Assembly (NCBI GenBank): GCA_963667425.1
Contig: OY763407.1
Location: 1,240,001-1,304,000, forward strand
Origin: G963667425 sp963667425 [NCBI: bacterium]
GTDB lineage: Bacteria > UBP6 > UBA1177
DNA length: 64,000 bases
Reading direction: 5' to 3'
Under the pieces are notes generated by a model. That model was not told the DNA's origin. It saw only the letters and a list, made by a program, of their open reading frames with translations, and did no database searches. Positions 27,205-36,299 of the stretch are shown here, one piece after another. Position 1 is the first letter of the stretch. Each line of letters begins with the position of its first letter. Position numbers and translations under genes: made by a program.

Positions 27205-27698
27205 AACATTCAAAAACCGGTGCAGCAATGATAGATGTTATGCTTGCTATAATATTTTTTGCTGTTTTTTCAGCCAGTTTTTTCAGGCTTATATTTGGAA
27301 CAGGAGAAATTTCTGTTGTTGACGACTTAGATCTTTTAACACAGAGAATAGAGTTTCAGAACAATATAACTGAGTATATACAGTCAAATCTTGTATGTCC
27401 GACACCTCCTGCATGTTCTACAGAAGGTGGTTGTGACGGAGTCACCAAAGCATGTGCATTCAAATCAGGAAGCGGCATAGATGCTTCAGGTAATATAAAC
27501 CCTACAAGTACTCTGGCGACTACATATCTTGGATTAAATACCGATGGAAAATTTAATCAGAAAATACAAGCCGGAGGTATATCTTGCACCATAGATTCCA
27601 ATAATGTAAAACAATGCGTGTTTTCTATAAACACCAAGTCTAAAGTTTCAGGAACATTTTCAAATACTAGCAAAATATGGTATGTAGTTCGTTTTTGA
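27195..27698 (+). CDS. PilV-like minor pilin with Asp at +5
   Basis: 167 residues. Prepilin-like N-terminus: HSKTG|AAMIDVMLAIIFFAVFSASF. Small residue Ala at +1 and Asp in place of the usual Glu at +5. The start (ATG 27195) overlaps the previous stop by 10 bp, with GGAGG ahead. A Cys/Pro/Thr-rich segment follows (LVCPTPPACSTEGGCDGVTK). Position and size fit PilV/GspI-like proteins that help initiate pilus assembly. The exact family is not settled. Confidence 0.7.
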   Translation: MRIKHSKTGAAMIDVMLAIIFFAVFSASFFRLIFGTGEISVVDDLDLLTQRIEFQNNITEYIQSNLVCPTPPACSTEGGCDGVTKACAFKSGSGIDASGNINPTSTLATTYLGLNTDGKFNQKIQAGGISCTIDSNNVKQCVFSINTKSKVSGTFSNTSKIWYVVRF

Positions 27699-27711
27699 TA
27701 TTGGAGTATAA

Positions 27712-28614
27712 ATGAGTAAAAATAAAGCATTTACTATTATAGAACTTTTGATAGCAACAGCACTGATAGGTGTTATTGCTGTTATAGGCTTAAGATTTTT
27801 TAATGTAATTGGCGGCGGTGCAAAGCAATCTGCCAAAATACAGGAAAGAATAATTAAACTACAAGCTCTGGCTGATTATATGAACGCCAGAATGGATCAT
27901 GCAGGGGTTGGTGGTAATGGTGCCACATCTTTTATGGTTTGTAGTACAGGCTCATGCGACAATAAGCGTTTTGCTATTAGATATTCAGAGACATCAGCAG
28001 CTCTTCTTTCAAATGGAAAATTTGTATTTTCAGATAGAAAAAAGGATCTTGCATGTCCTAAAAGTGTTCTCACAGGAAGCAATGTATATTATTTCAGAGA
28101 TAACAAAACATTTTTAACAAAAACTACTGTCAGTACCGCTCCTGAATATACCACGACAGGAATAGAATGCTCTATTTCTTTAAATATGACTCCACCGGAA
28201 GAGACAGCAATGATAGATCTTGATGTAAAATTTATGCAGTTTGAATGCAGAGCTCAAACGGATGGAAAGTACACGCTATTACAGGAGGAACTTTCACTAT
28301 CTGATGCAGGAGTTTCAAATCCTTTAAAAAATGAATTTCAGGTAAATGGAATAAAATACTACCCCATAGCAGAGGATTTAAGTATCTGTGAAATGGAATA
28401 CATGAAAATTGATACAAATACTGGTTTAATAGACAATGTTAATGCGACATCCTATTCAAACGGAGATTACCATACAGTAGATTCTGTGAGAATGAAAATA
28501 GGATTTCCAAGGAATGATAAAACAGGAGCTTCCAGTTTAGAAAAAACACTTACAATAAAAAGAAAACTTAACTACCGTTCAAATGAGCTTTATACAGATA
28601 AAAATATCTGGTAA
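27712..28614 (+). CDS. PilW-like minor pilin
   Basis: 300 residues, by far the longest pilin here, as expected for PilW/GspJ. Prepilin site MSKNKA|FTIIELLIATALIGVIAV, with Ala instead of Gly at -1 and Glu at +5. The globular part carries scattered Cys (VCSTGSCDN, DLACPK, ECSISLN) that could form disulfides. TTGGAG precedes the start. It lies between PilV-like and PilX-like genes, the usual fimT-pilV-pilW-pilX order. Confidence 0.8.
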   Translation: MSKNKAFTIIELLIATALIGVIAVIGLRFFNVIGGGAKQSAKIQERIIKLQALADYMNARMDHAGVGGNGATSFMVCSTGSCDNKRFAIRYSETSAALLSNGKFVFSDRKKDLACPKSVLTGSNVYYFRDNKTFLTKTTVSTAPEYTTTGIECSISLNMTPPEETAMIDLDVKFMQFECRAQTDGKYTLLQEELSLSDAGVSNPLKNEFQVNGIKYYPIAEDLSICEMEYMKIDTNTGLIDNVNATSYSNGDYHTVDSVRMKIGFPRNDKTGASSLEKTLTIKRKLNYRSNELYTDKNIW

Positions 28615-28631
28615 ATTAGGAGATAATTGTT

Positions 28632-29135
28632 ATGAATTTAAAAAATAAAGGATTTGCAACACTCGTAGTTCTGATGCTTTTTCTTGTTCTTGCTGTTATA
28701 ATTCTTATAGCAATGAAAACACAACACTACTCCCTATATACAGCACAGTTCTTTGATAATAAATCACTAAGTCGTTCAACTGCTGAAACAGTAGCAAGAC
28801 AGATCGTAAAAGAAACTTATGCAAAAACAACAGAAAAAGATCTTGTACTAAAGACATCAAAGACAATAACAATAAAAGGATTTAAAACAGAATCTGATGG
28901 TTCTCTTACTGCAGTTCCATATGGAATAAATACTCCTGGTCAGCCAGGCAAAGATCACTGTACAGGAGATGGTACAGTAATAAAACTTGGAAACATAAAC
29001 TTTGTAATCCCGAAACAGGGCTTCTGCATGATTGAAGATGATCCCAAACATGTCTATTCTTTAATTGTTGATGGATGTAATGATTCCGACTGTGCTGTAA
29101 AAAGCAGAGTATCTGCAGGTTTTAGTATTGATTAA
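28632..29135 (+). CDS. PilX-like minor pilin lacking Glu5
   Basis: 167 residues. NLKNKG|FATLVVLMLFLVLAVIIL: the +5 position is Val, as in PilX/GspK proteins, which lack the Glu5 used to register subunits. The early soluble helix (SRSTAETVARQIVKET) also fits PilX/GspK. Small for GspK (~300), so PilX-like is preferred. Two Cys pairs at the end (HCTGDG..GFCMIE..CNDSDC). Confidence 0.75.
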   Translation: MNLKNKGFATLVVLMLFLVLAVIILIAMKTQHYSLYTAQFFDNKSLSRSTAETVARQIVKETYAKTTEKDLVLKTSKTITIKGFKTESDGSLTAVPYGINTPGQPGKDHCTGDGTVIKLGNINFVIPKQGFCMIEDDPKHVYSLIVDGCNDSDCAVKSRVSAGFSID

Positions 29136-29155
29136 ATTTTTAGGATAGTTCATTT

Positions 29156-29569
29156 ATGAAAAATAAAGGCTTTACATTTATAGAAGCAATGATAGCAGTT
29201 GTAATTATTGCTATTCTCTCAGCTGTGGCATTTCCATTGATAACATCATATCTTGAAAAAGCTGAAAGAGAAGAAGTTGTTTCAGCTCTTATAACAGCTA
29301 AAGGAGCAATGGAAAGATATAAACTTGACAGAGGTGCATATTACAGCGGAACAGACCTCCAGAGCGCATTAAAAGATTATGATTTTGACATAGACGACAG
29401 AGGTGCTTTCGGTAGAATTCTTCTTACACTTGTAAGTGTAAATGCAGATGCTCAACAGTTCACTCTAAAAGGGACTGTTATAAGTGGACAGTCCTTTACA
29501 TGTTATATAAATGAATCACTTTCCAAACCTTCTCTTAATCAGAACGGTACTGGAGAATGCAAACCATAA
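29156..29569 (+). CDS. PilE/PilA-like type IV pilin
   Basis: 137 residues. MKNKG|FTFIEAMIAVVIIAILSAVAFPL with Gly(-1), Phe(+1), Glu(+5) and the proline kink, then a typical alpha1 extension (ITSYLEKAEREEVVSALITAKGAMERY). A C-terminal disulfide-like pair brackets TCYINESLSKPSLNQNGTGEC. First of three short pilins with the same layout. Which one is the major subunit cannot be told from sequence. Confidence 0.85.
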   Translation: MKNKGFTFIEAMIAVVIIAILSAVAFPLITSYLEKAEREEVVSALITAKGAMERYKLDRGAYYSGTDLQSALKDYDFDIDDRGAFGRILLTLVSVNADAQQFTLKGTVISGQSFTCYINESLSKPSLNQNGTGECKP

Positions 29570-29583
29570 AACTTAGGCAGACT

Positions 29584-30081
29584 ATGAAAAAATTTAATAA
29601 AAAAGGTTTTTCTCTTATAGAATTAATGGTAACAATGGCAATTATTGCAATTATTGCAACAATAGCTATCCCAAGATTTATGGATTATCTTGATAAAATG
29701 AAAAGGCAGAAAGTATTTAATGCTCTGATTGTTGCTAAACAGTCCATGTCAAGATACTATAGTAACACAAAAGATCTTAAAGATGATAACGGCAATATCA
29801 TAGGCTACAAAATACTTCAGGGGACATCAACAGGAAAAGACGGTTTACTAAGACTTTCCAAATACGGACTTCCTATAGAAACTACAGATACGTCAACAAA
29901 AGTTAAATTTGGAGATGATGTTATAATAGAATGTCTTTCAAACAAATGCGATAATGCAGCTTCTTTCGAAATCAAAGCTTCAAGAACTAAAGCTCCTTTA
30001 TTTGAATGCTATGTCAGCAACAGCCAGGACAGACCTTACGAAAGTATTTCCGGTACTACTGTTGTACTATGTCGACCTTAA
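29584..30081 (+). CDS. PilE/PilA-like type IV pilin
   Basis: 165 residues from ATG 29584, chosen because it leaves the normal short leader KKFNKKG|FSLIELMVTMAIIAIIATIAIPRF; a longer frame back to 29557 would overlap the previous gene. Glu(+5) and the Pro kink are present; alpha1 continues as MDYLDKMKRQKVFNALIVAKQSMSRYY. The C-terminus repeats the Cys-bounded loop pattern (FECYVSNSQDRPY...VLCRP). Confidence 0.85.
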   Translation: MKKFNKKGFSLIELMVTMAIIAIIATIAIPRFMDYLDKMKRQKVFNALIVAKQSMSRYYSNTKDLKDDNGNIIGYKILQGTSTGKDGLLRLSKYGLPIETTDTSTKVKFGDDVIIECLSNKCDNAASFEIKASRTKAPLFECYVSNSQDRPYESISGTTVVLCRP

Positions 30082-30102
30082 CTTTTATAGGAGAAAACAT
30101 TA

Positions 30103-30531
30103 ATGAACACAACTCTGGAAAGTAAAGGTTTTTCTTTTATAGAACTCATACTTGCTCTTTTTATAGCTTCAATACTTGCAATGATTGCAATTCCTCTTTA
30201 TTTTTCATATACAGACAGAGCTGCTGTTCAGGAAGCTGAAGATGCATTAATGGCAACTAAAACAGCTGTTTTAAGGTATCAGCTTAGAAACAGAACCCTT
30301 CCAACAAGTATGAGCGATATTGAAGAATATGGATTTAAAAAAATTGATGGCAAATACTCTTTTTCCAGAAAAGTAACATCTATTGAAATCAAAAGAGATG
30401 ATGATTATACTCCGCCAATACTTACAATAACAGCAAAAGTTGATGATCCTTCATGCACATTAAGTATGACAGCCACAGATCAGCAGCCTCCTGAAAATCA
30501 GGCATCATGTCCTTTATATAAACGTCACTAA
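30103..30531 (+). CDS. PilE/PilA-like type IV pilin
   Basis: 142 residues. LESKG|FSFIELILALFIASILAMIAIPLYF carries the Gly/Phe/Glu signature and Pro kink. The tail has a Cys pair around residues 125-138. TAGGAG precedes the ATG. It is last in the pilin run; the lipoprotein of the ABC importer starts 3 bp after its stop, so the importer may be partly read from the pilin transcript. Confidence 0.83.
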   Translation: MNTTLESKGFSFIELILALFIASILAMIAIPLYFSYTDRAAVQEAEDALMATKTAVLRYQLRNRTLPTSMSDIEEYGFKKIDGKYSFSRKVTSIEIKRDDDYTPPILTITAKVDDPSCTLSMTATDQQPPENQASCPLYKRH

Positions 30532-30533
30532 GA

Positions 30534-31400
30534 ATGAATAAATTTCTGCAAAATCTACTTTTTATTTTTATAATTTTAATCTCAGCATGCTCTCATGAGG
30601 AAATTAAGCCACCGGAAAAAACATCTATTAAAAGGATTATAACACTCTCACCCGCTATTACTGAAATTATTTCAGCTTTAGGTGAAGGTGAAAATATTAT
30701 TGGCAATACAAAATACTGCAATTACCCTCCTGAACAGGCAAAAAAAGCTAAGATAGGCGGTTTTTATGATGTCAATCTTGAAAAAATATTAATGCTCAGT
30801 CCTGACCTTGTCATACTTCCCGAAGAAAATTATAAGGCATTAAAATATTTAAATGAAATGGGAATTGAAACTTTAACAGTAAAAACAGTTTCCATTGAAG
30901 ATATTTTTACATCTATTTACGCAGTAGGCTATAAACTAAACCAGACTGAAAAAGCGGAAAAACTTGTAAAAGATTTAAAATCCAAGTTCACCTCTTTAAA
31001 AGCTGAGAAGCAAAATAAAAAAGTTCTTTTCATTGTTGACAGAGACACAAAGAACTCAAATTCCCTTTCTTTTTTTGCTGCGGGTAATGATAATTTTTTT
31101 AATACAATGATAGCAAATAGCGGTGCGGAAAATATTTTCGGCAAATCAGAAAAAGCTTATCCAATGATTTCGTCTGAAGCAGTTATAACAATGAATCCAG
31201 ATATAATCATAGAAATAGTTCCAAAAGATTTTAAAGAAAATGAAAAAGAGCTAAGGGAAAGCTGGAAAAAGCTTAATAAAGTGTCAGCAGTTCAAAAAGA
31301 TAATATATTTTTCCTTGATGAAGGTTTTGAATCTGTTCCGGGACCTAGATTTATCAAAACCTTCTCAAAAATTTCAGCTATTATAAAAAATGCAAAATGA
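30534..31400 (+). CDS. ABC transporter substrate-binding lipoprotein, BtuF/iron-complex type
   Basis: 288 residues. Lipoprotein signal ending ILISAC. The class III binding-protein fold is shown by IKRIITLSPAITEIISALGEGENIIGNTKYC, IGGFYDVNLEKILMLSPDLVILP and the late FVPGPRF-like EGFESVPGPRFIK. Such proteins hand cobalamin, haem or ferric siderophores to a FecCD-type permease; the substrate is not readable from sequence and no B12 riboswitch is upstream. It overlaps the ATPase gene by 11 bp. Confidence 0.88.
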   Translation: MNKFLQNLLFIFIILISACSHEEIKPPEKTSIKRIITLSPAITEIISALGEGENIIGNTKYCNYPPEQAKKAKIGGFYDVNLEKILMLSPDLVILPEENYKALKYLNEMGIETLTVKTVSIEDIFTSIYAVGYKLNQTEKAEKLVKDLKSKFTSLKAEKQNKKVLFIVDRDTKNSNSLSFFAAGNDNFFNTMIANSGAENIFGKSEKAYPMISSEAVITMNPDIIIEIVPKDFKENEKELRESWKKLNKVSAVQKDNIFFLDEGFESVPGPRFIKTFSKISAIIKNAK

Positions 31401-32133
31401 CAGCTACACAATAACAGCAATTGACCTTTCAGTAACTAAAAACTGTTTAAAAATTCTAAGTGATATTTCCCTTTCCTTTAAAGATAAAACTTTAAACACA
31501 ATAATAGGTTTAAACGGCAGCGGAAAATCGACTCTCTTAAAAACATTCTGCAATCTTGAAATTCCTGACTCAGGATCTGTTTTTATAAAAAATAGAGAAA
31601 TAAAAACATTAAACAGAAAAGAAATAGCAAAAACAATCACATTTTTACCTCAAAATATTGTCGTTTCAGCCCCTTTTAAAGTTAAAGACATTATTTTCAT
31701 GAGCCGTTTTCCATACAAGAAAAGCTTTTTATCATATTCCAGTGAAGATACAGATGCAGTCGTTAAAGCAATGGAACTTACCAACACTTTGCAATTTGAA
31801 AAAAGAGATATAAACTCTCTAAGCGGTGGAGAAAGACAGAAAGTATTTCTTGCCGCAGTACTTGCACAGGAAACGCCAATAATTCTTCTTGATGAACCAT
31901 TTAATGGGCTGGACATAAAAGCGACATCTGAAATAGTTAAAATTCTTATGAATATAAAATCGGAAATGAATAAAACTATAATCATGGCTCTGCACGACAT
32001 TTCTATGGCAAAAAATATTTCAGACACAATAATTGCACTCTCAAAAGGGATGCTTATTTTTTCAAAACCAGCTCATGAAGTTACAACCGAAGAGATAATA
32101 AGAAACGTTTTTGAAATGGAGAAAATATTTTGA
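31390..32133 (+). CDS. ABC transporter ATP-binding protein, cobalamin/iron importer
   Basis: 247 residues. Walker A IIGLNGSGKSTLLKTF, Q-loop FLPQNI, signature LSGGERQKV, Walker B PIILLDEPFNGLD and the switch His in MALHDISMAKN are all intact. This is the FepC/BtuD-like domain that energises the adjacent permease. It overlaps both neighbours (11 bp and 4 bp), so the three genes are a coupled operon. Confidence 0.93.
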   Translation: MQNDSYTITAIDLSVTKNCLKILSDISLSFKDKTLNTIIGLNGSGKSTLLKTFCNLEIPDSGSVFIKNREIKTLNRKEIAKTITFLPQNIVVSAPFKVKDIIFMSRFPYKKSFLSYSSEDTDAVVKAMELTNTLQFEKRDINSLSGGERQKVFLAAVLAQETPIILLDEPFNGLDIKATSEIVKILMNIKSEMNKTIIMALHDISMAKNISDTIIALSKGMLIFSKPAHEVTTEEIIRNVFEMEKIF

Positions 32134-33089
32134 AAAAAATCATAATATTCATCCTTTTTCTCCTTATTCTTATAACTCCGTTTTTCGGTAACACTTTTTT
32201 AACCCCCTTTTCTCTATTCAGCGATGAAACATTAAAAACAATCTTTTTAGACATAAGAATACCAAGAATGCTCAACGCACTATTTTCAGGAGCCATATTA
32301 GGCATATGCGGAGCAGTTTTTCAGGCTGTATTCACAAATCCGCTAGCATCACCCTTCACTCTTGGAATAAGTTCCGGGGCATCACTTGCAGCATTCATCT
32401 CAATAACATTCATACCGTTTCTCGGATTAAATTTTGCCGCAATAATACCATTTACATTTGTCGGAGCATTAACTGCAACATTTTTTATATACATGATTGC
32501 AAAAATCAAAAAAGACTTTCAGCCGGAAACACTTCTGCTCGCCGGAATAGCAGTAAACTTCCTCGTTTCAGGAACAATCACAATTCTTCAGCTTACAGCA
32601 TCATCATATGACATATTCAAAATGATACACTGGGCAATGGGAAGCACAGAAACAGTAAACTATGTGACACCGCTGACAATCCTTTTAATATCACTCCCGC
32701 TTATCATAATTATTTCATTAAAAAAAGAAGAACTCAACATACTCTCGACAGGAGAAGAAAATGCCCTGAGTCACGGACTGGAAACCGACAAAAGCAGAAA
32801 ATTCTTCTTCATTACAACATCCGCACTAGCAGCTATAATAGTCGCATTCAACGGACCAATCGCATTTATCGGAATAATAGCTCCAAACGCAGCAAGGAAA
32901 CTTTTTGGAGCAAACTACTCCTCTCTCCTCTTATTTTCGGCAGTAACAGGAGCAATAATATTAATTCTCTGTGACGTAACAGGAAGAACTCTCTTTGCAC
33001 CGTCAGATATCCCTTCAGGAGCATTAACCTCCATTGTCGGAGCGCTGTTTTTTCTAAATATAATTGTAAGACACAAAAAGACTAACTAA
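32130..33089 (+). CDS. ABC transporter permease, FecCD/BtuC family
   Basis: 319 residues, about ten membrane helices. Family signatures include IRIPRMLNALFSGAILGICGAVFQAVFTNPLASP (here read as its parts RIPRML, GAVFQAVFTNPLA), LGISSGASLAAF, GPIAFIGIIAPNAARKLFG and the late DVTGRTLFAPSDIPSGALTSIVG. Forms the channel of the importer with the preceding ATPase. Its stop is 7 bp inside the converging GlmU-like gene, so the two transcripts meet. Confidence 0.93.
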   Translation: MKKIIIFILFLLILITPFFGNTFLTPFSLFSDETLKTIFLDIRIPRMLNALFSGAILGICGAVFQAVFTNPLASPFTLGISSGASLAAFISITFIPFLGLNFAAIIPFTFVGALTATFFIYMIAKIKKDFQPETLLLAGIAVNFLVSGTITILQLTASSYDIFKMIHWAMGSTETVNYVTPLTILLISLPLIIIISLKKEELNILSTGEENALSHGLETDKSRKFFFITTSALAAIIVAFNGPIAFIGIIAPNAARKLFGANYSSLLLFSAVTGAIILILCDVTGRTLFAPSDIPSGALTSIVGALFFLNIIVRHKKTN

Positions 33090-33810
33090 CAAAAGTCTCA
33101 GCCATAGCGAGCTCATCGACACTATTAATTCCTGAAATCGAATTAGAATCATCCTCAATGAAAGCTACGACCCTCTTACCGCTCTTTACAGCAAAAGCAA
33201 TAACATCAGTAAGATAATATTCATTCTTGGCATTCTCACAACTAAGCTTAGGAATAAACTCCTCAAGAACATCTCTCGAAAAAAAGTAAAGCCCGCTATT
33301 AATCTCCTTTATTTCCCTGACCTCAGGAGAAGCATCCAGAAACTCGGTAATAGCTCTCACCGTTCCGTCATTATTTCTTTCAATTCGTCCATAAGAAGCG
33401 GGATTATCCAGAATCGTAGTAACAATAAGAGCATCCGCCTTCCCGGAAAGAAAAACATCAATCATCCCCTTTATAGTAGACTGTTTTATAAGAGGAGTAT
33501 CACCGCAGAGAACAATAAAATGAGTCGAATCATCCTTTGAATTTCTGAAAGCATCCCTAACCGCCCCGCCGGTTCCATTCTGCACAGGCTGAGTAGAAGT
33601 AAACACATTCTCAAAATTAGATTTCACAAAAGATTCGACCAGCTCCTTTTTATGCCCGACAACAACATTAATATGATCCGAAAAAGGGATAACCGCCTCA
33701 ATAACCCTTGCAATCATAGGTTTACCATTAAAATTATGCATAACCTTCGGAAGATCAGATTTCATTCTCGTCCCTTTTCCGGCAGCAAGAATAATAGACT
33801 CAACAATCAT
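33082..33810 (-). CDS. GlmU-type UDP-GlcNAc pyrophosphorylase domain protein (lacks acetyltransferase domain)
   Basis: 242 residues. Nucleotidyltransferase core: SIILAAGKGTRMKSDLPKVMH (uridyl-binding loop with Lys), VVVGHKKELV, QNGTGGAVRDAF (base-recognition QxGT) and LCGDTPLI (metal Asp). This matches the N-terminal half of GlmU, but the C-terminal left-handed beta-helix acetyltransferase half (~220 residues) is absent and no frameshift is seen. It could use GlcN-1-P or another sugar phosphate. The start overlaps the histidine kinase stop by 4 bp (ATGA), an odd partner for a wall-precursor enzyme. Confidence 0.85.
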   Translation of the reverse strand: MIVESIILAAGKGTRMKSDLPKVMHNFNGKPMIARVIEAVIPFSDHINVVVGHKKELVESFVKSNFENVFTSTQPVQNGTGGAVRDAFRNSKDDSTHFIVLCGDTPLIKQSTIKGMIDVFLSGKADALIVTTILDNPASYGRIERNNDGTVRAITEFLDASPEVREIKEINSGLYFFSRDVLEEFIPKLSCENAKNEYYLTDVIAFAVKSGKRVVAFIEDDSNSISGINSVDELAMAETFVS

Positions 33811-35000
33811 TTATTATCGCTCCTCTTATTAGTCTTTACAAAAAACGGCAGTGTAACAATAAATTTAAGCATCTCACCTGGTCTTTTCTTATTAACAAGA
33901 ACAATATCACCGCCAGATTTAGTTAAAATCTGCTTACAAATCATAAGTCCAAGTCCAGTCCCCTTAGCTCCTTCTTTAGTAGTAAAAAACGGAGCAAAAA
34001 TATCCGTTTCAATAGCCTCAGGAATCGCCGGACCATTATTTTCAACCGAAATAGAGACATTCTTTTCATTCTTCACAACATTAACAGCAATTTTGCTTCC
34101 GACAATCTCGGAATCTTCAATAGCATCAATAGCATTATTAATAAGATTAGTCAGCACCTGAACAATCTCCTGACGATCGCAGTTAATCATTATCTCAGTT
34201 TCAGGAATCGACTCCTCATACTTTATCTGAAACTTCTTAAGCCTGAAAACAGTCATCTTTCTAGCCTCATCGACAATCTCTCTCACGTCGACAGCCTCAA
34301 ACTTCTTCTCCTCCTTATAAAACTTTCTGAAAGTCTTAAGAAGTGATTCAATCCTCTCGATTCCCATAATACTGTCATTTACAGCAGGAGACATAACCTT
34401 ATTAATAAACTTAACATTATCTTCATGAGAATTATCGGAAGAAACAAGCCTCTGAATCCCCTTAAGCATCGTCTGCTGATTAACCTTAATAAAAGTAAGC
34501 GGAGAACTGAACTCATGAATAATAGAGCTTACCATCGTACCGACAGTTATAAGTCTGTCAGCATGGACAAGCATCTGAGTTCTCTGACGAACCATTTCCT
34601 CAAGTTTCAGTTCATAACGGATAATCTCCAAATGATTTTTGATCTTAAGAGCAAGTTCATGCCATTTGACAGGCTTCTGGATAAAATCCATTCCACCCTC
34701 CTTAAGAAACTTCTCTGCTGACCCTTTATCATCAATAATATTTGAATCACCCGTAATAAAAATAGCCCTTATCCTCGGATTTCTGCTTCTTATCTTTGAA
34801 AAAATCTCAATACCGGTAACAGAACCAAGATTAACATCCAGAACAGCAAGAAGAGCATTATCCTTGTCAGCCATTGCAATAAGCTCATCAGGATCTGAAA
34901 CAAAAACTCCCTTTAACTCAGGAATCATAGATTTCAGCTTTTTTTCAGCCACGACAAGAAAATCAGGCTCATCATCAAGAATTGCGTAATACACCGCCAT
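33807..35000 (-). CDS. Response receiver-histidine kinase hybrid (REC-HisKA-HATPase)
   Basis: 397 residues. The receiver comes first (residues ~1-125; phospho-acceptor Asp in LAVLDVNLGSVTG, Thr in FITGDSN, Lys in FIQKPVKW), followed by a coiled linker, HisKA (SSIIHEFSSPLTFIK, His phospho-acceptor) and HATPase_c (NLINNAIDAIED N-box, ENNGPAIPE, TKEGAKGTGLGLMICKQI). There is no membrane segment, so it is a soluble kinase controlled by phosphorylation of its own receiver. It sits between a PilZ gene (5 bp) and the GlmU-like gene (4-bp overlap). Confidence 0.93.
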   Translation of the reverse strand: MAVYYAILDDEPDFLVVAEKKLKSMIPELKGVFVSDPDELIAMADKDNALLAVLDVNLGSVTGIEIFSKIRSRNPRIRAIFITGDSNIIDDKGSAEKFLKEGGMDFIQKPVKWHELALKIKNHLEIIRYELKLEEMVRQRTQMLVHADRLITVGTMVSSIIHEFSSPLTFIKVNQQTMLKGIQRLVSSDNSHEDNVKFINKVMSPAVNDSIMGIERIESLLKTFRKFYKEEKKFEAVDVREIVDEARKMTVFRLKKFQIKYEESIPETEIMINCDRQEIVQVLTNLINNAIDAIEDSEIVGSKIAVNVVKNEKNVSISVENNGPAIPEAIETDIFAPFFTTKEGAKGTGLGLMICKQILTKSGGDIVLVNKKRPGEMLKFIVTLPFFVKTNKRSDNK

Positions 35001-35005
35001 CTCCC

Positions 35006-35356
35006 CTATAAAACATTTATCAAACGTTTAAATTCCGCAGAAACATAATCGCCATACTTAGTTTCAACAATTGAGATCAGTTCCTTTTTAACAGAATCCG
35101 CATTAGACATCCCACGAACAATCTTTATACCGATACCATCACTGCCATTCTCATCAGCACCAAGATAAACAACCTCACCCGTAAATTTTAAAGGAGAAGA
35201 AAGAGACTCAACAGAAAAAGTAAAGTCAATCCTCTCACCCAAAGCCGGTGAAGCATTCGTTCTGATAAAAATCCAGCCCCGATCAATCGATTTCATAAAA
35301 TCATAAATAAAAGTATTCAGCTTTTTATATTCGACCTGAAAAAGAGTTCCCGCCAC
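35006..35356 (-). CDS. PilZ domain protein
   Basis: 116 residues. The sequence FIRTNASPALGERIDFTFSV...FTGEVVYLGADE...GIGIKIVRG matches the PilZ fold, especially the TIGR02266-type set common in myxobacteria. The classic c-di-GMP RxxxR motif is not seen, so nucleotide binding is uncertain. GTG start with GGAGAT upstream. It is the first gene of the PilZ/kinase/GlmU-like operon and may link to the HD-GYP enzyme at 4.7 kb. Confidence 0.72.
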   Translation of the reverse strand: MAGTLFQVEYKKLNTFIYDFMKSIDRGWIFIRTNASPALGERIDFTFSVESLSSPLKFTGEVVYLGADENGSDGIGIKIVRGMSNADSVKKELISIVETKYGDYVSAEFKRLINVL

Positions 35357-35422
35357 AGCAAATCTCCGGAATTATAAATATAACATACCGACAATTTATA
35401 AACTGTCTGGAATAAAGTCAAA

Positions 35423-36286
35423 TCAATTGATATAAAAACTTTCTATAGGACCGGCAATATCGTAAAGATTAACATCAGACAAAGAAAAATCCTCATACTT
35501 ATAAAGACCATATTTTCTTATAACACTCCAAAGCCTGTCAATATACTCCTCCTTAATACGGGAATACTTATCAAAACCCTGAGCCATACCATAAATATCA
35601 TCCTTATTCCTAAGCCTCGCCCTTCTGAAATTAAGATAAGCCGAATTAGTATTAAGATTTCTCATATACCTCTTTATAGACTCCGAAACCGAAGCAAAAA
35701 TCTTAATATGCCTCTTCTTGCCATTCCATCTGAGAGGTTTTATACCCTTCTTATAGTCAACCGCAACATGACCAAACAAATTATTCCCAAGCCGGACAAA
35801 CCTGGAAGTACCCCAGCCCGATTCAAGAGCAGCCTGACCCAGAGCAATAGCAGGAGAAACAGGAAGTACCCGTCTCCTCATAATAAAAACCCACCGCTCA
35901 TAAGCCTTATCAGACATATGTTTCAAATCCCTGCCCTTAAGAGTCCTGTAATATGCTCCAAGCTCCATCATAAAAACATAATCATCATCATCCCAGTTAT
36001 CACGCCCCTTCTCAATAATAAGTTCCATCTTATTTCCCGAACTGATAATCTCCCGATTTTCAGCAAGAATAAGAGGAATCATAATCTTCACAAAAAGACG
36101 GGTTCTTCTGTTAGAATCAAGAGACTTCATATCATCAGGGAATTTTTTCATAAAAACAGCCGGAACATCCTTCTCATTAAGAGAATAACCGGCAAGAGAA
36201 AAAGCGGAATAAAGCTCTGCCGCCGAAAGAGACTCAAACGACAGAGCATTTAAATTGAAATAAAAAAAAGAGACAAACAAAAACAA
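35423..36286 (-). CDS. Bax-like glucosaminidase-family wall hydrolase
   Basis: About 287 residues. The C-terminal ~180 residues match the Bax/glucosaminidase (GH73-like) family: VSPAIALGQAALESGWGTSRFVRLGNNLFG contains the catalytic Glu, followed by KIFASVSESIKRYMRNLNTNSAYLNFR and KYSRIKEEYIDRLWSVI. A hydrophobic signal peptide precedes it. The start is uncertain: no ATG lies between the tRNA and the signal peptide, so a TTG (36286 or 36280) is most likely. The open frame continues upstream through the tRNA, but that part is the familiar artefact of translating a tRNA gene. It would cut the glycan strands of peptidoglycan. Confidence 0.82.
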   Translation of the reverse strand: MFLFVSFFYFNLNALSFESLSAAELYSAFSLAGYSLNEKDVPAVFMKKFPDDMKSLDSNRRTRLFVKIMIPLILAENREIISSGNKMELIIEKGRDNWDDDDYVFMMELGAYYRTLKGRDLKHMSDKAYERWVFIMRRRVLPVSPAIALGQAALESGWGTSRFVRLGNNLFGHVAVDYKKGIKPLRWNGKKRHIKIFASVSESIKRYMRNLNTNSAYLNFRRARLRNKDDIYGMAQGFDKYSRIKEEYIDRLWSVIRKYGLYKYEDFSLSDVNLYDIAGPIESFYIN

Positions 36287-36299
36287 AAGAACCGTGAAA

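Noticed and set aside
26584-30531. Type II secretion pseudopilin operon (gspGHIJK)
   Set aside because: No GspC/D/E/F/L/M neighbours, and three PilE-like genes with Cys-bounded loops fit type IV pili better.
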